A stretch of 26,724 nucleotides of DNA. It comes from a virus. Under the pieces are notes generated by a model, which had not been told where the DNA came from, made no database searches, and saw nothing but the letters and a program-made list of their open reading frames with translations. Numbering within the stretch: the first letter of the stretch is position 1; every line of letters starts with the position of its first letter. The translations under genes and the position numbers were made by a program. The stretch is taken from positions 1 to 26,724 of IMG/VR virus record IMGVR_UViG_3300010883_000359. One strand, 5' to 3'. This document shows, one piece after another, positions 1-5,347 of this stretch.

Positions 1-144
1 TGTAGTAAGTGCCATGATGTAATCGACAGACGAAATAATACCAGAGCAGTGACAGAAGAAGATAGAGAGTTTTATATGCGACGTGCTATGATTCGGACAT
101 GGCGAATCTGGATAGAGACAGGACTGTTAAAAATTGCAAATTAA
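1..144 (+). CDS. YbcO-like (DUF1364) nuclease, C-terminal part
   Basis: An open frame runs from the window edge to a TAA at 142-144, giving the last 47 residues of a protein whose start is outside the window. It opens with a Cys-x2-Cys-His (CSKCHDVID) followed by an acidic stretch and a basic end with RTWRIWIETG. This matches what I know of the end of the YbcO/DUF1364 family, small zinc-containing HNH-type nucleases of lambdoid phages. The RusA-like gene that follows fits, since YbcO, RusA and NinB genes often share one late-early recombination region. Only the C-terminal half is visible, so the call rests on a short motif and the neighbourhood. Confidence 0.5.
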   Translation, partial: CSKCHDVIDRRNNTRAVTEEDREFYMRRAMIRTWRIWIETGLLKIAN

Positions 145-240
145 AAATAGAGTTACCATTCCCATTGCCAACGTGGAACAGAATCTTAGCCATGCACCAT
201 TGGCAACGAAAAGCATTACGAGACTCACTTCACCGATTAG
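99..240 (+). other. N-terminal RusA-like segment in a different frame
   Basis: From an ATG at 99, frame 3 encodes a segment containing LPFPLPTWNRILAMHHWQRK (about residues 19-38). This looks like the start of phage RusA-like resolvases: a hydrophobic strand, a Pro-Pro/Ser-Trp-Asn motif, then a basic helix. The frame continues to 407, but beyond about 240 it reads as a low-complexity Lys/Arg shadow of the real resolvase core, which lies in frame 2. An intact protein would need a -1 shift near 225-240. The first 46 bases overlap the upstream gene. The cause could be an assembly or sequencing indel, a true inactivating deletion, or recoding. Confidence 0.45.
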
Positions 241-421
241 TATTCATGTCCACTCAATACGCAAAAGACTCACAGACGTTGACGGTATCTCCGCTAAAGC
301 AGTCATTGATGGACTCGTACATAGCGGAATACTTATTGATGATTCGCCCATCTACGTCAAAGAAGTTACCTACTCGCAGGAAAAAGGCAAAGTTGAGAAA
401 ACGATAATTTCTATAAAATGA
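134..421 (+). CDS. RusA-like Holliday junction resolvase (catalytic part)
   Basis: RusA-family enzymes cut four-way DNA junctions during phage recombination and before packaging. The acidic core is present at residues 48-70: LTDVDG, a Lys at 55, an Asp at 59 in the helix KAVIDGLVHSG, and the pair DD at 69-70, followed by EVTYSQEKGK and a final EKT strand. The usual DN of the family is DG here. The only start in this frame is TTG at 134, just after an in-frame stop at 128-130. The roughly 30 residues it yields before the core do not look like RusA, whereas frame 3 just upstream does. The gene is therefore probably split by a frameshift. It overlaps the upstream gene by 11 bases and the next by 4 (ATGA). 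Confidence 0.7.
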   Translation: MQIKNRVTIPIANVEQNLSHAPLATKSITRLTSPISIHVHSIRKRLTDVDGISAKAVIDGLVHSGILIDDSPIYVKEVTYSQEKGKVEKTIISIK

Positions 422-636
422 AAACAATAATACACGTTAATCAACATAAGATTAAAGCCAACACAAAGAACGGTACTAATGAGCCTGTACTGACAGTAAA
501 GACTTATAAAGATAATCGGTACTGCCATGAAGCAATAATTCATGGTGAATCAAAAGTAGTTCACAGTCCCCATAAACCTTTACCTTGTGGGGCAAGAGTT
601 TGGATTGAAACACAAGCACAGGTAGAAACAAGATAG
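418..636 (+). CDS. small hypothetical phage protein
   Basis: A 72-residue protein starting at an ATG that overlaps the stop of the resolvase gene (ATGA), so translation is probably coupled. It is rich in Lys, His and Thr, with a predicted beta pattern (TIIHVNQHKIKANTKN, then VLTVKTY) and a CGARVWIET end. There is no signal peptide, membrane segment or cofactor motif. The sequence type is familiar to me from environmental phages beside RusA genes, but no function is known to me. Position in the recombination region suggests early or middle expression. Function unassigned. Confidence 0.65.
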   Translation: MKTIIHVNQHKIKANTKNGTNEPVLTVKTYKDNRYCHEAIIHGESKVVHSPHKPLPCGARVWIETQAQVETR

Positions 637-645
637 GAGATAAAC

Positions 646-810
646 ATGATAGGATTTAGCGTTGACCATAATGATATTATTATTAGCCTTAACATCAGAA
701 TGAGTATTCCCGAGTTCTTACAAAGGATTACTGAAGTTTACAAATATGCGATAGATTATAATGTCACCACAACGAAAGAAACCGAATCGCTCACGCACCA
801 AAAGGACTAG
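646..810 (+). CDS. 54-residue hypothetical protein
   Basis: A short frame from ATG at 646 to TAG at 808-810, preceded by a good ribosome binding site (AGGAG, 635-639). The product begins MIGFSVDHNDIIISLN, looks like a small two-strand then helical protein, and contains no Cys or membrane segment. Its 3' end overlaps the next gene by 50 bases in another frame. That is unusual and means one of the two could be wrong, or the next gene starts later than its ATG. The strong ribosome binding site is the main support here. Confidence 0.5.
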   Translation: MIGFSVDHNDIIISLNIRMSIPEFLQRITEVYKYAIDYNVTTTKETESLTHQKD

Positions 811-985
811 AAACTTATGGAGTGGTGGCGGAGGGAAGTATTATATTGAACATTACAAAAGAGAGGACACGACTATATCTTGGAATGATAATAAAGATAG
901 ATTTTTATTAACTGTAAATAATAAACCTATTGGAGCATTTCCAAGTTTGGAAGGTGCTAAAAAATATTATGAAAGAGAATGTTAA
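761..985 (+). CDS. small basic hypothetical protein
   Basis: A 74-residue protein with a very basic N-terminus (MSPQRKKPNRSRTKRTRN), a Gly run (WSGGGGKYYIEHY), and a C-terminal part with alternating strands and a helix (FLLTVNNKPIGAFPSLEGAKKYYEREC). The latter resembles a small beta-beta-alpha DNA-binding or AP2-like fold, but I cannot assign a family. There is no good alternative start downstream, although the first 50 bases overlap the preceding gene. It overlaps the next small gene by 17 bases. A nucleic-acid-binding role is inferred from charge only. Confidence 0.5.
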   Translation: MSPQRKKPNRSRTKRTRNLWSGGGGKYYIEHYKREDTTISWNDNKDRFLLTVNNKPIGAFPSLEGAKKYYEREC

Positions 986-1073
986 AGATTTTATTAAAAT
1001 AATATTTTTACTACCAATCCTAATAATTGTATTTATATTATCTATGATAATTTGTTATGTTGCAGATAGATAA
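969..1073 (+). CDS. 34-residue single-pass membrane peptide
   Basis: An ATG at 969 opens a frame ending with TAA at 1071-1073. The product is MKENVKDFIK, then about 20 strongly hydrophobic residues (IIFLLPILIIVFILSMIICY), then VADR. This is one membrane-spanning helix with short charged ends. It overlaps both neighbours (17 bases with each), as expected for coupled phage genes. It could be a small holin-like or membrane-modulating peptide, but it lies far from any lysis gene visible here. No lysin is in the window, so no lysis role is claimed. Confidence 0.4.
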   Translation: MKENVKDFIKIIFLLPILIIVFILSMIICYVADR

Positions 1074-1245
1074 AATTGAAAATTCATGCACTTTTGAACT
1101 GTGCTTTGTTTGCGAAAAGTCTGAGCCAGATAAGAAAGTATTTGCCAAAAGAACCGAAAGACCCCAACTAACAGAAATCTTTGTAATGCACGGAAAATGT
1201 ATTCCTAAGTTCAGGGAGAAGATAGATGAAAATAACATATGTTAA
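1057..1245 (+). CDS. small Cys-containing hypothetical protein
   Basis: A 62-residue protein with a Cys-x2-Cys pair (CFVCEKSEPDKKVFAKR) followed by HGKCIPKFREK. This spacing suggests a small treble-clef or HNH-like zinc site, with three Cys and one His in about 35 residues. Start ATG at 1057 overlaps the previous peptide by 17 bases, and the end overlaps the ParB-like gene by 20 bases. No catalytic residues can be named. It sits immediately before the DNA-modification cassette and could belong to it or to the preceding small-gene group. Confidence 0.5.
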   Translation: MLQIDKIENSCTFELCFVCEKSEPDKKVFAKRTERPQLTEIFVMHGKCIPKFREKIDENNIC

Positions 1246-1708
1246 GACAGATGATAATGTAATAAAGGAATATGAAAATAATCCAAGAATAAATAATAAG
1301 GCAATAGATGCCGTTGCACACTCGATAGAAAAATATGGATTTAAGCAACCCATTGTATTATCTAAGGACGGAACTATCGTTGTTGGTCATACTAGGTATC
1401 TTGCGGCAAAACAATTAGAGCTTGATAAGGTACCAGTTATATATTCGGACTTAACTGAGGAACAAGAAAGAGCATATAGAATAGCTGATAACAAAACAAA
1501 TCAATTCTCAGCTTGGGATTATATGTTATTGGAAGAAGAATTTAATAAGTTGAATCTTCTTAACTATGAGCCTTCCGATTTAGGTTTTACAAAAATGGAA
1601 CTAGAAAATATGTTCCTAGAAAAAAATACAGACAATGACTTTGAAGAAATATCCGAAACCTTAAAGACAAAAAACAAATGTCCTTCTTGTGGTTTTGAAT
1701 ATGATTAA
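1226..1708 (+). CDS. ParB/IbrB-like nuclease-fold protein with Cys pair at C-terminus
   Basis: A 160-residue protein with the ParB/Srx fold: ENNPRINNKAIDAV (residues 17-30), SIEKYGFKQPIVL, the phosphate-binding loop GHTRYLAAKQL (54-64), VPVIYSDL, then the helical section YRIADNKTNQFSAWD. This is the phage type usually seen alone or fused to DNA methylases, not the chromosome-partition type with a helix-turn-helix. It ends in KNKCPSCGFEYD, half of a zinc ribbon. The ribosome binding site AGGGAGAAG lies just before the start. It overlaps the PP-loop gene by 8 bases. ParB-like and PP-loop proteins occur as the pair IbrB/IbrA elsewhere, so it may act with the next gene, for example as a DNA- or nucleotide-binding partner. 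Confidence 0.8.
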   Translation: MKITYVKTDDNVIKEYENNPRINNKAIDAVAHSIEKYGFKQPIVLSKDGTIVVGHTRYLAAKQLELDKVPVIYSDLTEEQERAYRIADNKTNQFSAWDYMLLEEEFNKLNLLNYEPSDLGFTKMELENMFLEKNTDNDFEEISETLKTKNKCPSCGFEYD

Positions 1709-2486
1709 TAAAATTATAGAAGAAGTTATTAATAATAAAGTAAATAGTAAAAATGTTGCAATATTACTATCTGGTGGAGTAGATAGTATATCTGTTGCTT
1801 TTGCTTGTGATAATCTTAAAAAAAAAATATCAGCACATTCATTTAAAATTAATAATATAAAAAATTATGATTCTGAAATGGCTGAAATAATATCAAAAAA
1901 ATTTAATTGGTTATTCCATTTACATGAAATAGATAAAAAAAATTTAGAGAAAGATTTTCATAAATTGAAAGAACTTGGTTGTTATAAAAAAACTCACTTT
2001 GAGTGTATATATCCTTTTTTACATTTATTTCAAAAAATTAAAGAAAAATATATTATTACAGGTTGGGCGGCAGACGGGTATTATGGAATCAGTAAAAGTG
2101 CAATGATAAATTTTAGAGAACCAAAAAAAAAGTTTGATTATTTTAGAAATAAATATTTTATGGAACATAATAGAGCAGGATTTTTTTTATTAAAAAAATT
2201 ATCTAAGTTACATAATAAAATTTTAGTTGCACCATATTTATCAGAGGAGGTAAAAGAATTTTTTTATAAAAAAGATTGGCATGAATTAAATAAACCTTTT
2301 CAAAAACATCATGTAAGAAAATCATTTAATCAATTTGAAAAATTACCGTTTATAAAAAAACATATTAATTTACAAATTGGTTCGGGTATTAATAAATTAT
2401 TTGAAACATTAATAGATAATAAAAAAATAAATTTTAAGAAAAGAAAAAGAGTTATGGATATTTGTAGGGATTGGTCAAAAATATGA
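1701..2486 (+). CDS. asparagine-synthetase-type PP-loop ATP pyrophosphatase, no glutaminase domain
   Basis: The 261-residue product has the PP-loop ILLSGGVDSISVAF (residues 21-34), a second motif TGWAADGYYGIS (120-131) in the place of TGDGADELFGGY of asparagine synthetases, and the later pattern LVAPYLSEEVKEFF...KPFQKHHVRKSF, like their C-terminal domain. Such domains adenylate a carboxylate and let an amine attack it. The N-terminal glutaminase domain of AsnB is absent, so ammonia or an amine must come from elsewhere. The start is ATG 1701 (8-base overlap with the ParB gene); a GTG at 1689 is possible but weaker. The gene is far more AT-rich than its neighbours (11 G/C of 60 bases at 2161-2220). 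A thiolation role is an alternative. In context I infer amidation of a modified base. Confidence 0.75.
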   Translation: MINKIIEEVINNKVNSKNVAILLSGGVDSISVAFACDNLKKKISAHSFKINNIKNYDSEMAEIISKKFNWLFHLHEIDKKNLEKDFHKLKELGCYKKTHFECIYPFLHLFQKIKEKYIITGWAADGYYGISKSAMINFREPKKKFDYFRNKYFMEHNRAGFFLLKKLSKLHNKILVAPYLSEEVKEFFYKKDWHELNKPFQKHHVRKSFNQFEKLPFIKKHINLQIGSGINKLFETLIDNKKINFKKRKRVMDICRDWSKI

Positions 2487-3460
2487 GATATGGTGTTTCA
2501 TTCTTTTCTGGTTGTGGCGGTTCAAGTCTGGGATATAATCTTGCAGGCGTAAAGATATTGTATGCGAATGAGTTTGTTCTCAAAGCATCTGACACATATA
2601 AATTAAATTTTCCAGATACCTATATTGATACAAGAGATATAAGGACAGTAGATGCTCAGGAAGTATTGGATATTATTAAACTTAAAAAAGGCGAGCTCGA
2701 TTTTTTAGATGGCTCCCCTCCATGCGCATCATTCTCAACAGCGGGTAGAAGGGAAAAGAGTTGGGGGAAGGTAAAAAATTATTCTGGTACAAAACAAAGA
2801 ACAGATGATTTATTTTTTGAGTATATAAGAATGGTAGACGGCATACAACCTAAAGTATTTATTGCTGAGAATGTAAGAGGACTAATTCAGGGGAAAGCAA
2901 AAGGACACTTTAATATATTTTTAAGGGAGTTCAAAAAATTAAATTATAATGTTAAAGCATCATTGCTTGATGCGAGTTATCTTGAAGTGCCGCAGGCAAG
3001 AAAACGTGTTTTTATAATTGGGGTAAGAAAAGATTTAAACAAAGAGCCTAGTTTTCCTAAGAAACATAAGCAGATGATAGTTAAACCTATACACGATAAA
3101 AATTATCCTATTGAACCAGAGGCATGGAAGTTACATAAATGTTATTTACCATACCTTGAGTATTTAAAAATGGGAGAGCAACCGCAAAAGAAATTCTTTT
3201 CTTTAAAAAGAAATCATTTTTATAGACCTAGTTATACAATAACAGCTACCTATGCTAAAGGTGCTTGTGTTATGCACCCTACTGAAGACAGACATATGTC
3301 CATTGCTGAGTTAAAAGATATTTGTTCATTCCCTCAGAGCTTTAAATTAATAGGAAAATATGAGGATAAGTGTGAAAGACTAGGTAGAAGTGTACCTCCG
3401 AACATGATGAAGAATATTGTTTTAAATTTAAGAAGGAAAATATTTAATGAAAATCCCTAA
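2483..3460 (+). CDS. cytosine-C5 DNA methyltransferase with Arg in motif X (possible carboxymethyltransferase)
   Basis: A 325-residue enzyme with all main C5-methyltransferase motifs: I FSGCGGSSLG (residues 8-17), IV GSPPCASFS with catalytic Cys81, VI AENV (128-131), VIII QARKRVFIIG (171-180), the variable target-recognition part (about 181-247), IX RPSYTITAT (248-256) and X. Motif X reads RLGRSVPPNMM, with Arg302 where nearly all relatives have Asn (GNS). That Asn lies by the methyl donor. As I recall, replacing it with Arg or Lys in engineered enzymes permits carboxy-SAM as donor. The start is ATG 2483, overlapping the previous stop (ATGA); TTG 2471 is less likely. It overlaps the CmoA-like gene by 14 bases. 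Transfer to cytosine C5 is secure by family; carboxymethyl transfer is inferred. Confidence 0.93.
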   Translation: MRYGVSFFSGCGGSSLGYNLAGVKILYANEFVLKASDTYKLNFPDTYIDTRDIRTVDAQEVLDIIKLKKGELDFLDGSPPCASFSTAGRREKSWGKVKNYSGTKQRTDDLFFEYIRMVDGIQPKVFIAENVRGLIQGKAKGHFNIFLREFKKLNYNVKASLLDASYLEVPQARKRVFIIGVRKDLNKEPSFPKKHKQMIVKPIHDKNYPIEPEAWKLHKCYLPYLEYLKMGEQPQKKFFSLKRNHFYRPSYTITATYAKGACVMHPTEDRHMSIAELKDICSFPQSFKLIGKYEDKCERLGRSVPPNMMKNIVLNLRRKIFNENP

Positions 3461-4100
3461 AAACTGGACTTTTGAGGATAAAGATGTAGCAAAGAACTTT
3501 GATAATCATGTCAGAGAGCAGTTACCGTGGTATGACCTAGCCACGCAGAGTATCGTACATATATCAAGACACTATATACCCTACAAAGGACTGGTCTATG
3601 ACCTCGGTGCAAGTATAGGTAATATAGGAAATGCTATTAAAGATATACTAAAAGAAAGGAATTGTGAGTTTATTGCTATTGAAAAGAGCAAAGAAATGGC
3701 AGAAATATATAATTGTGACTACGGAGAGCTTGTTATCCAGAATATTAATGGGTACAACTACAAAAAGTTTGATGTTTGTATATCTTTTTTAACATTAATG
3801 TTCTTAGAACCTAAGTATAGAGCCGATTTTTTAGACAATTTATACTCAAATCTTCACGAAGGAGGCGCAATAATCATCTTTGATAAGATAGAAAGTGATG
3901 GAGGATATATAGGAACGATAAATTTAAGACTAACGCTTGCTGAAAAGATTAAAAAAATAGAAAATTATAAGGAAATAATAGATAAGGAACTGAGTTTATC
4001 TGGTATACAAAGACCGATTAAGTATAAATTATTAGAAAAATACAATCCTAGCCTGTTTTTTAGGTTCGCAGACTTCGTAGGATATATTATTGAGAAGTAA
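3447..4100 (+). CDS. CmoA-like carboxy-SAM synthase / class I SAM enzyme
   Basis: A 217-residue Rossmann-fold SAM enzyme. It follows CmoA closely from the N-terminus: WTFEDKDVAKNF (7-18), QLPWYD with Tyr29, VYDLGASIGNIG (50-61), FIAIEKSKEM (75-84), LMFLEPKYRADFLDNLY (117-133) and GGAIIIFDKIE (139-149). CmoA turns SAM and prephenate into carboxy-SAM for the tRNA enzyme CmoB; no CmoB-like gene is present here. E. coli CmoA binds the carboxylate through an Arg (199, from memory). That segment is shorter here and has no obvious match, with Arg189 in SGIQRPI the best candidate. It is coupled to the methyltransferase gene by a 14-base overlap. Alternatively it is an ordinary SAM methyltransferase. 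Confidence 0.75.
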   Translation: MKIPKNWTFEDKDVAKNFDNHVREQLPWYDLATQSIVHISRHYIPYKGLVYDLGASIGNIGNAIKDILKERNCEFIAIEKSKEMAEIYNCDYGELVIQNINGYNYKKFDVCISFLTLMFLEPKYRADFLDNLYSNLHEGGAIIIFDKIESDGGYIGTINLRLTLAEKIKKIENYKEIIDKELSLSGIQRPIKYKLLEKYNPSLFFRFADFVGYIIEK

Positions 4101-4101
4101 A

Positions 4102-4527
4102 ATGAAGTGGATAATCAATAAAAACAATAAAAAACAATGTTTAGACTATATAAATGAGCTAAAAACAGATGAAAAGTATACTGTTGAGGTCAAAAAACCA
4201 AGCAGAAGTGATATGCAGAACAATACTGTGTTCATGTGGTATAAGGAAATAGCATTAGCAAAGGGAGATGAGACAGCTACAGACATAAGAGCGTACTGTA
4301 AACTCCATTTTGGAGTAGGAATATTAAGGGAAGATAATGAAGAATTTAGAATTGCATATGATAAAGTAATAAAACCATCACATTATAATAATAAATTATT
4401 AGCTATGGTTGAACCTTTGGACTTTCCCGTTACCAGAATGATGACAACCGACCAGATGCAAAGATATATGGACTGTGTTCAAGAGTTTGGCTATTCAGTT
4501 AATGCGGAACTAACTATACCTATTTAG
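4102..4527 (+). CDS. ninB: NinB-like recombination protein
   Basis: A 141-residue protein matching NinB, a DNA-binding recombination mediator of lambdoid phages (part of the Orf family). Visible family features are KKPSRSDMQNNTVFMWYKEIA (from residue 31), with the RSxxQN motif and aromatic helix, a conserved Lys in AYCKLHFG (64-71), and the C-terminal MMTTDQMQRYMDCVQEFG (113-130). The start chosen is ATG 4102, one base after the preceding stop; TTG 4090 would run back into the CmoA-like gene. It marks resumption of the standard nin-like order after the modification cassette. Confidence 0.72.
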   Translation: MKWIINKNNKKQCLDYINELKTDEKYTVEVKKPSRSDMQNNTVFMWYKEIALAKGDETATDIRAYCKLHFGVGILREDNEEFRIAYDKVIKPSHYNNKLLAMVEPLDFPVTRMMTTDQMQRYMDCVQEFGYSVNAELTIPI

Positions 4528-4529
4528 AT

Positions 4530-4922
4530 ATGACTACAGCGAAGGACGATATAAAACGTATTGACGCTGTGCTTTACTCTTGGGCTAAATGGGTCAAGTC
4601 AGGCGGTTCATTGAAGTTCTTAGGTTACCCAACAAGTTCACCATTTGTCATTAAAGGTTCTGGTGTCAGACTTGATGAATTAATGATGACAGAAGTTGAC
4701 CATGTGATAGGAAGATTAGAACAACCATACAAAAGAATAATCAGACGAGCATACTTAGACGAAAGACCATTAAACTCCACAAGAAAAGATAGCCATTATT
4801 ATAGTTATGACAGAACACAGAAAGAAATGGCTAAGACAGAGAAGATGACAGTAGCTAACTTCTCAGATGTGTTAAGAATGGCAAGGCATAGATTGATTGG
4901 TGCGTTACAACATTTATTGTAA
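4530..4922 (+). CDS. late antitermination/Q-like regulator
   Basis: A 130-residue protein with an N-terminal WAKWVKSGGSLKFLGYP segment (18-34), a middle VDHVIGRLEQPYKRIIRRAYLDE (56-78), and a C-terminal helix-turn-helix-like stretch (KMTVANFSDVLRMARHRLIGAL, 105-126) resembling sigma region 4. This arrangement (Trp-containing start, RxxIxxxYLD middle, C-terminal recognition helix) is that of phage Q-type antiterminators and ArpU/RinA-like late activators. It lies after NinB and before the late genes, where Q sits in lambdoid phages, so control of late transcription is likely. Assignment is by pattern and position. Confidence 0.5.
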   Translation: MTTAKDDIKRIDAVLYSWAKWVKSGGSLKFLGYPTSSPFVIKGSGVRLDELMMTEVDHVIGRLEQPYKRIIRRAYLDERPLNSTRKDSHYYSYDRTQKEMAKTEKMTVANFSDVLRMARHRLIGALQHLL

Positions 4923-5005
4923 AAGCATTGTATCTAAATAATTATGATGGTAGTATTTTATGCCAAGATAGTGTTACTCCCGATATAAATTCACAGGAAC
5001 TAATT

Positions 5006-5281
5006 ATGATATATAAAGCGATAACGACAGGTCAGGTTACAACGACAGCAGAAATACCTTGCCCGTCAGGTCTATTCGCAGTATCACTCGTGGCTGATGG
5101 CTCTAACTCTGCCAACGCTATAGTAAAGAAAGATACATCAAGTGGTGCCGTAGTCTTTGACGCTGATGCAGTTCAATCTGTTTGGTACGCAGGTCCATTC
5201 CATGCTGATGGTGCTACTGAGTTACATCTAACTGTAGCAGGGACAGGCGCAACTGCTCAACTCTTTGAGGTTAAGCCATAA
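5006..5281 (+). CDS. small virion-type beta protein, unknown
   Basis: A 91-residue protein rich in Ala, Gly, Thr and Val with alternating strands (MIYKAITTGQVTTTAEIPCP...FHADGATELHLTVAGTGATAQLFEV), a composition typical of small capsid or fibre-associated proteins. ATG 5006 is chosen because AGGAAC stands just upstream; a TTG at 4928 would add 26 residues of unconvincing sequence. The gap from the Q-like gene (4923-5005) holds nothing I can name. It is the last gene before the inverted-repeat region and terminase. Confidence 0.55.
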   Translation: MIYKAITTGQVTTTAEIPCPSGLFAVSLVADGSNSANAIVKKDTSSGAVVFDADAVQSVWYAGPFHADGATELHLTVAGTGATAQLFEVKP

Positions 5282-5300
5282 TGTATATATACCTCTATAG

Positions 5301-5347
5301 CCCTATGGAGGGGTGTACCCCCTACTAGGGGGCGGTCTCGAAAACCC
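5301..5347 (+). promoter_or_regulatory. nested GC-rich inverted repeats upstream of terminase
   Basis: In an AT-rich genome this stretch is nearly all G and C. It contains CCCT-ATGG-AGGG (5301-5312), GGGG-TGTA-CCCC (5310-5321) and CCCCCTA-C-TAGGGGG (5318-5332), which overlap and so exclude one another, followed by GGGCGGT...ACCCCGC (5330-5350). The two CCC-TA-n-(T)A-GGG palindromes have centres about 18 bases apart. Location between the Q-like gene and the small terminase gene suits a packaging site (cos/pac) bound by the small terminase, a late-gene operator, or an antitermination/attenuation signal. No T-run follows, so a simple terminator is unlikely. Confidence 0.5.

Noticed and set aside
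1038-1353. Reverse-strand open frames opposite the small genes and the ParB-like gene
   Set aside because: They lie antisense to well-supported genes, have no ribosome binding sites, and their sequences are low-complexity shadows.
1226-1708. ParB-like protein as a plasmid or prophage partition protein
   Set aside because: It lacks the helix-turn-helix and dimerisation domains of partition ParB, and no ParA or parS-like repeats are nearby.
2483-3460. The C5 methyltransferase as part of a classic restriction-modification system
   Set aside because: No restriction endonuclease-like gene is adjacent; neighbours are ParB-like, PP-loop and CmoA-like proteins.
3447-4100. CmoA-like protein acting in tRNA wobble modification (cmo5U)
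   Set aside because: No CmoB-like gene is visible and the gene is coupled to a DNA methyltransferase. It remains possible if the host supplies CmoB, but it is the less economical reading.
4928-5005. TTG-initiated N-terminal extension of the gene at 5006
   Set aside because: No ribosome binding site and no protein-like pattern; ATG 5006 with AGGAAC upstream is better.
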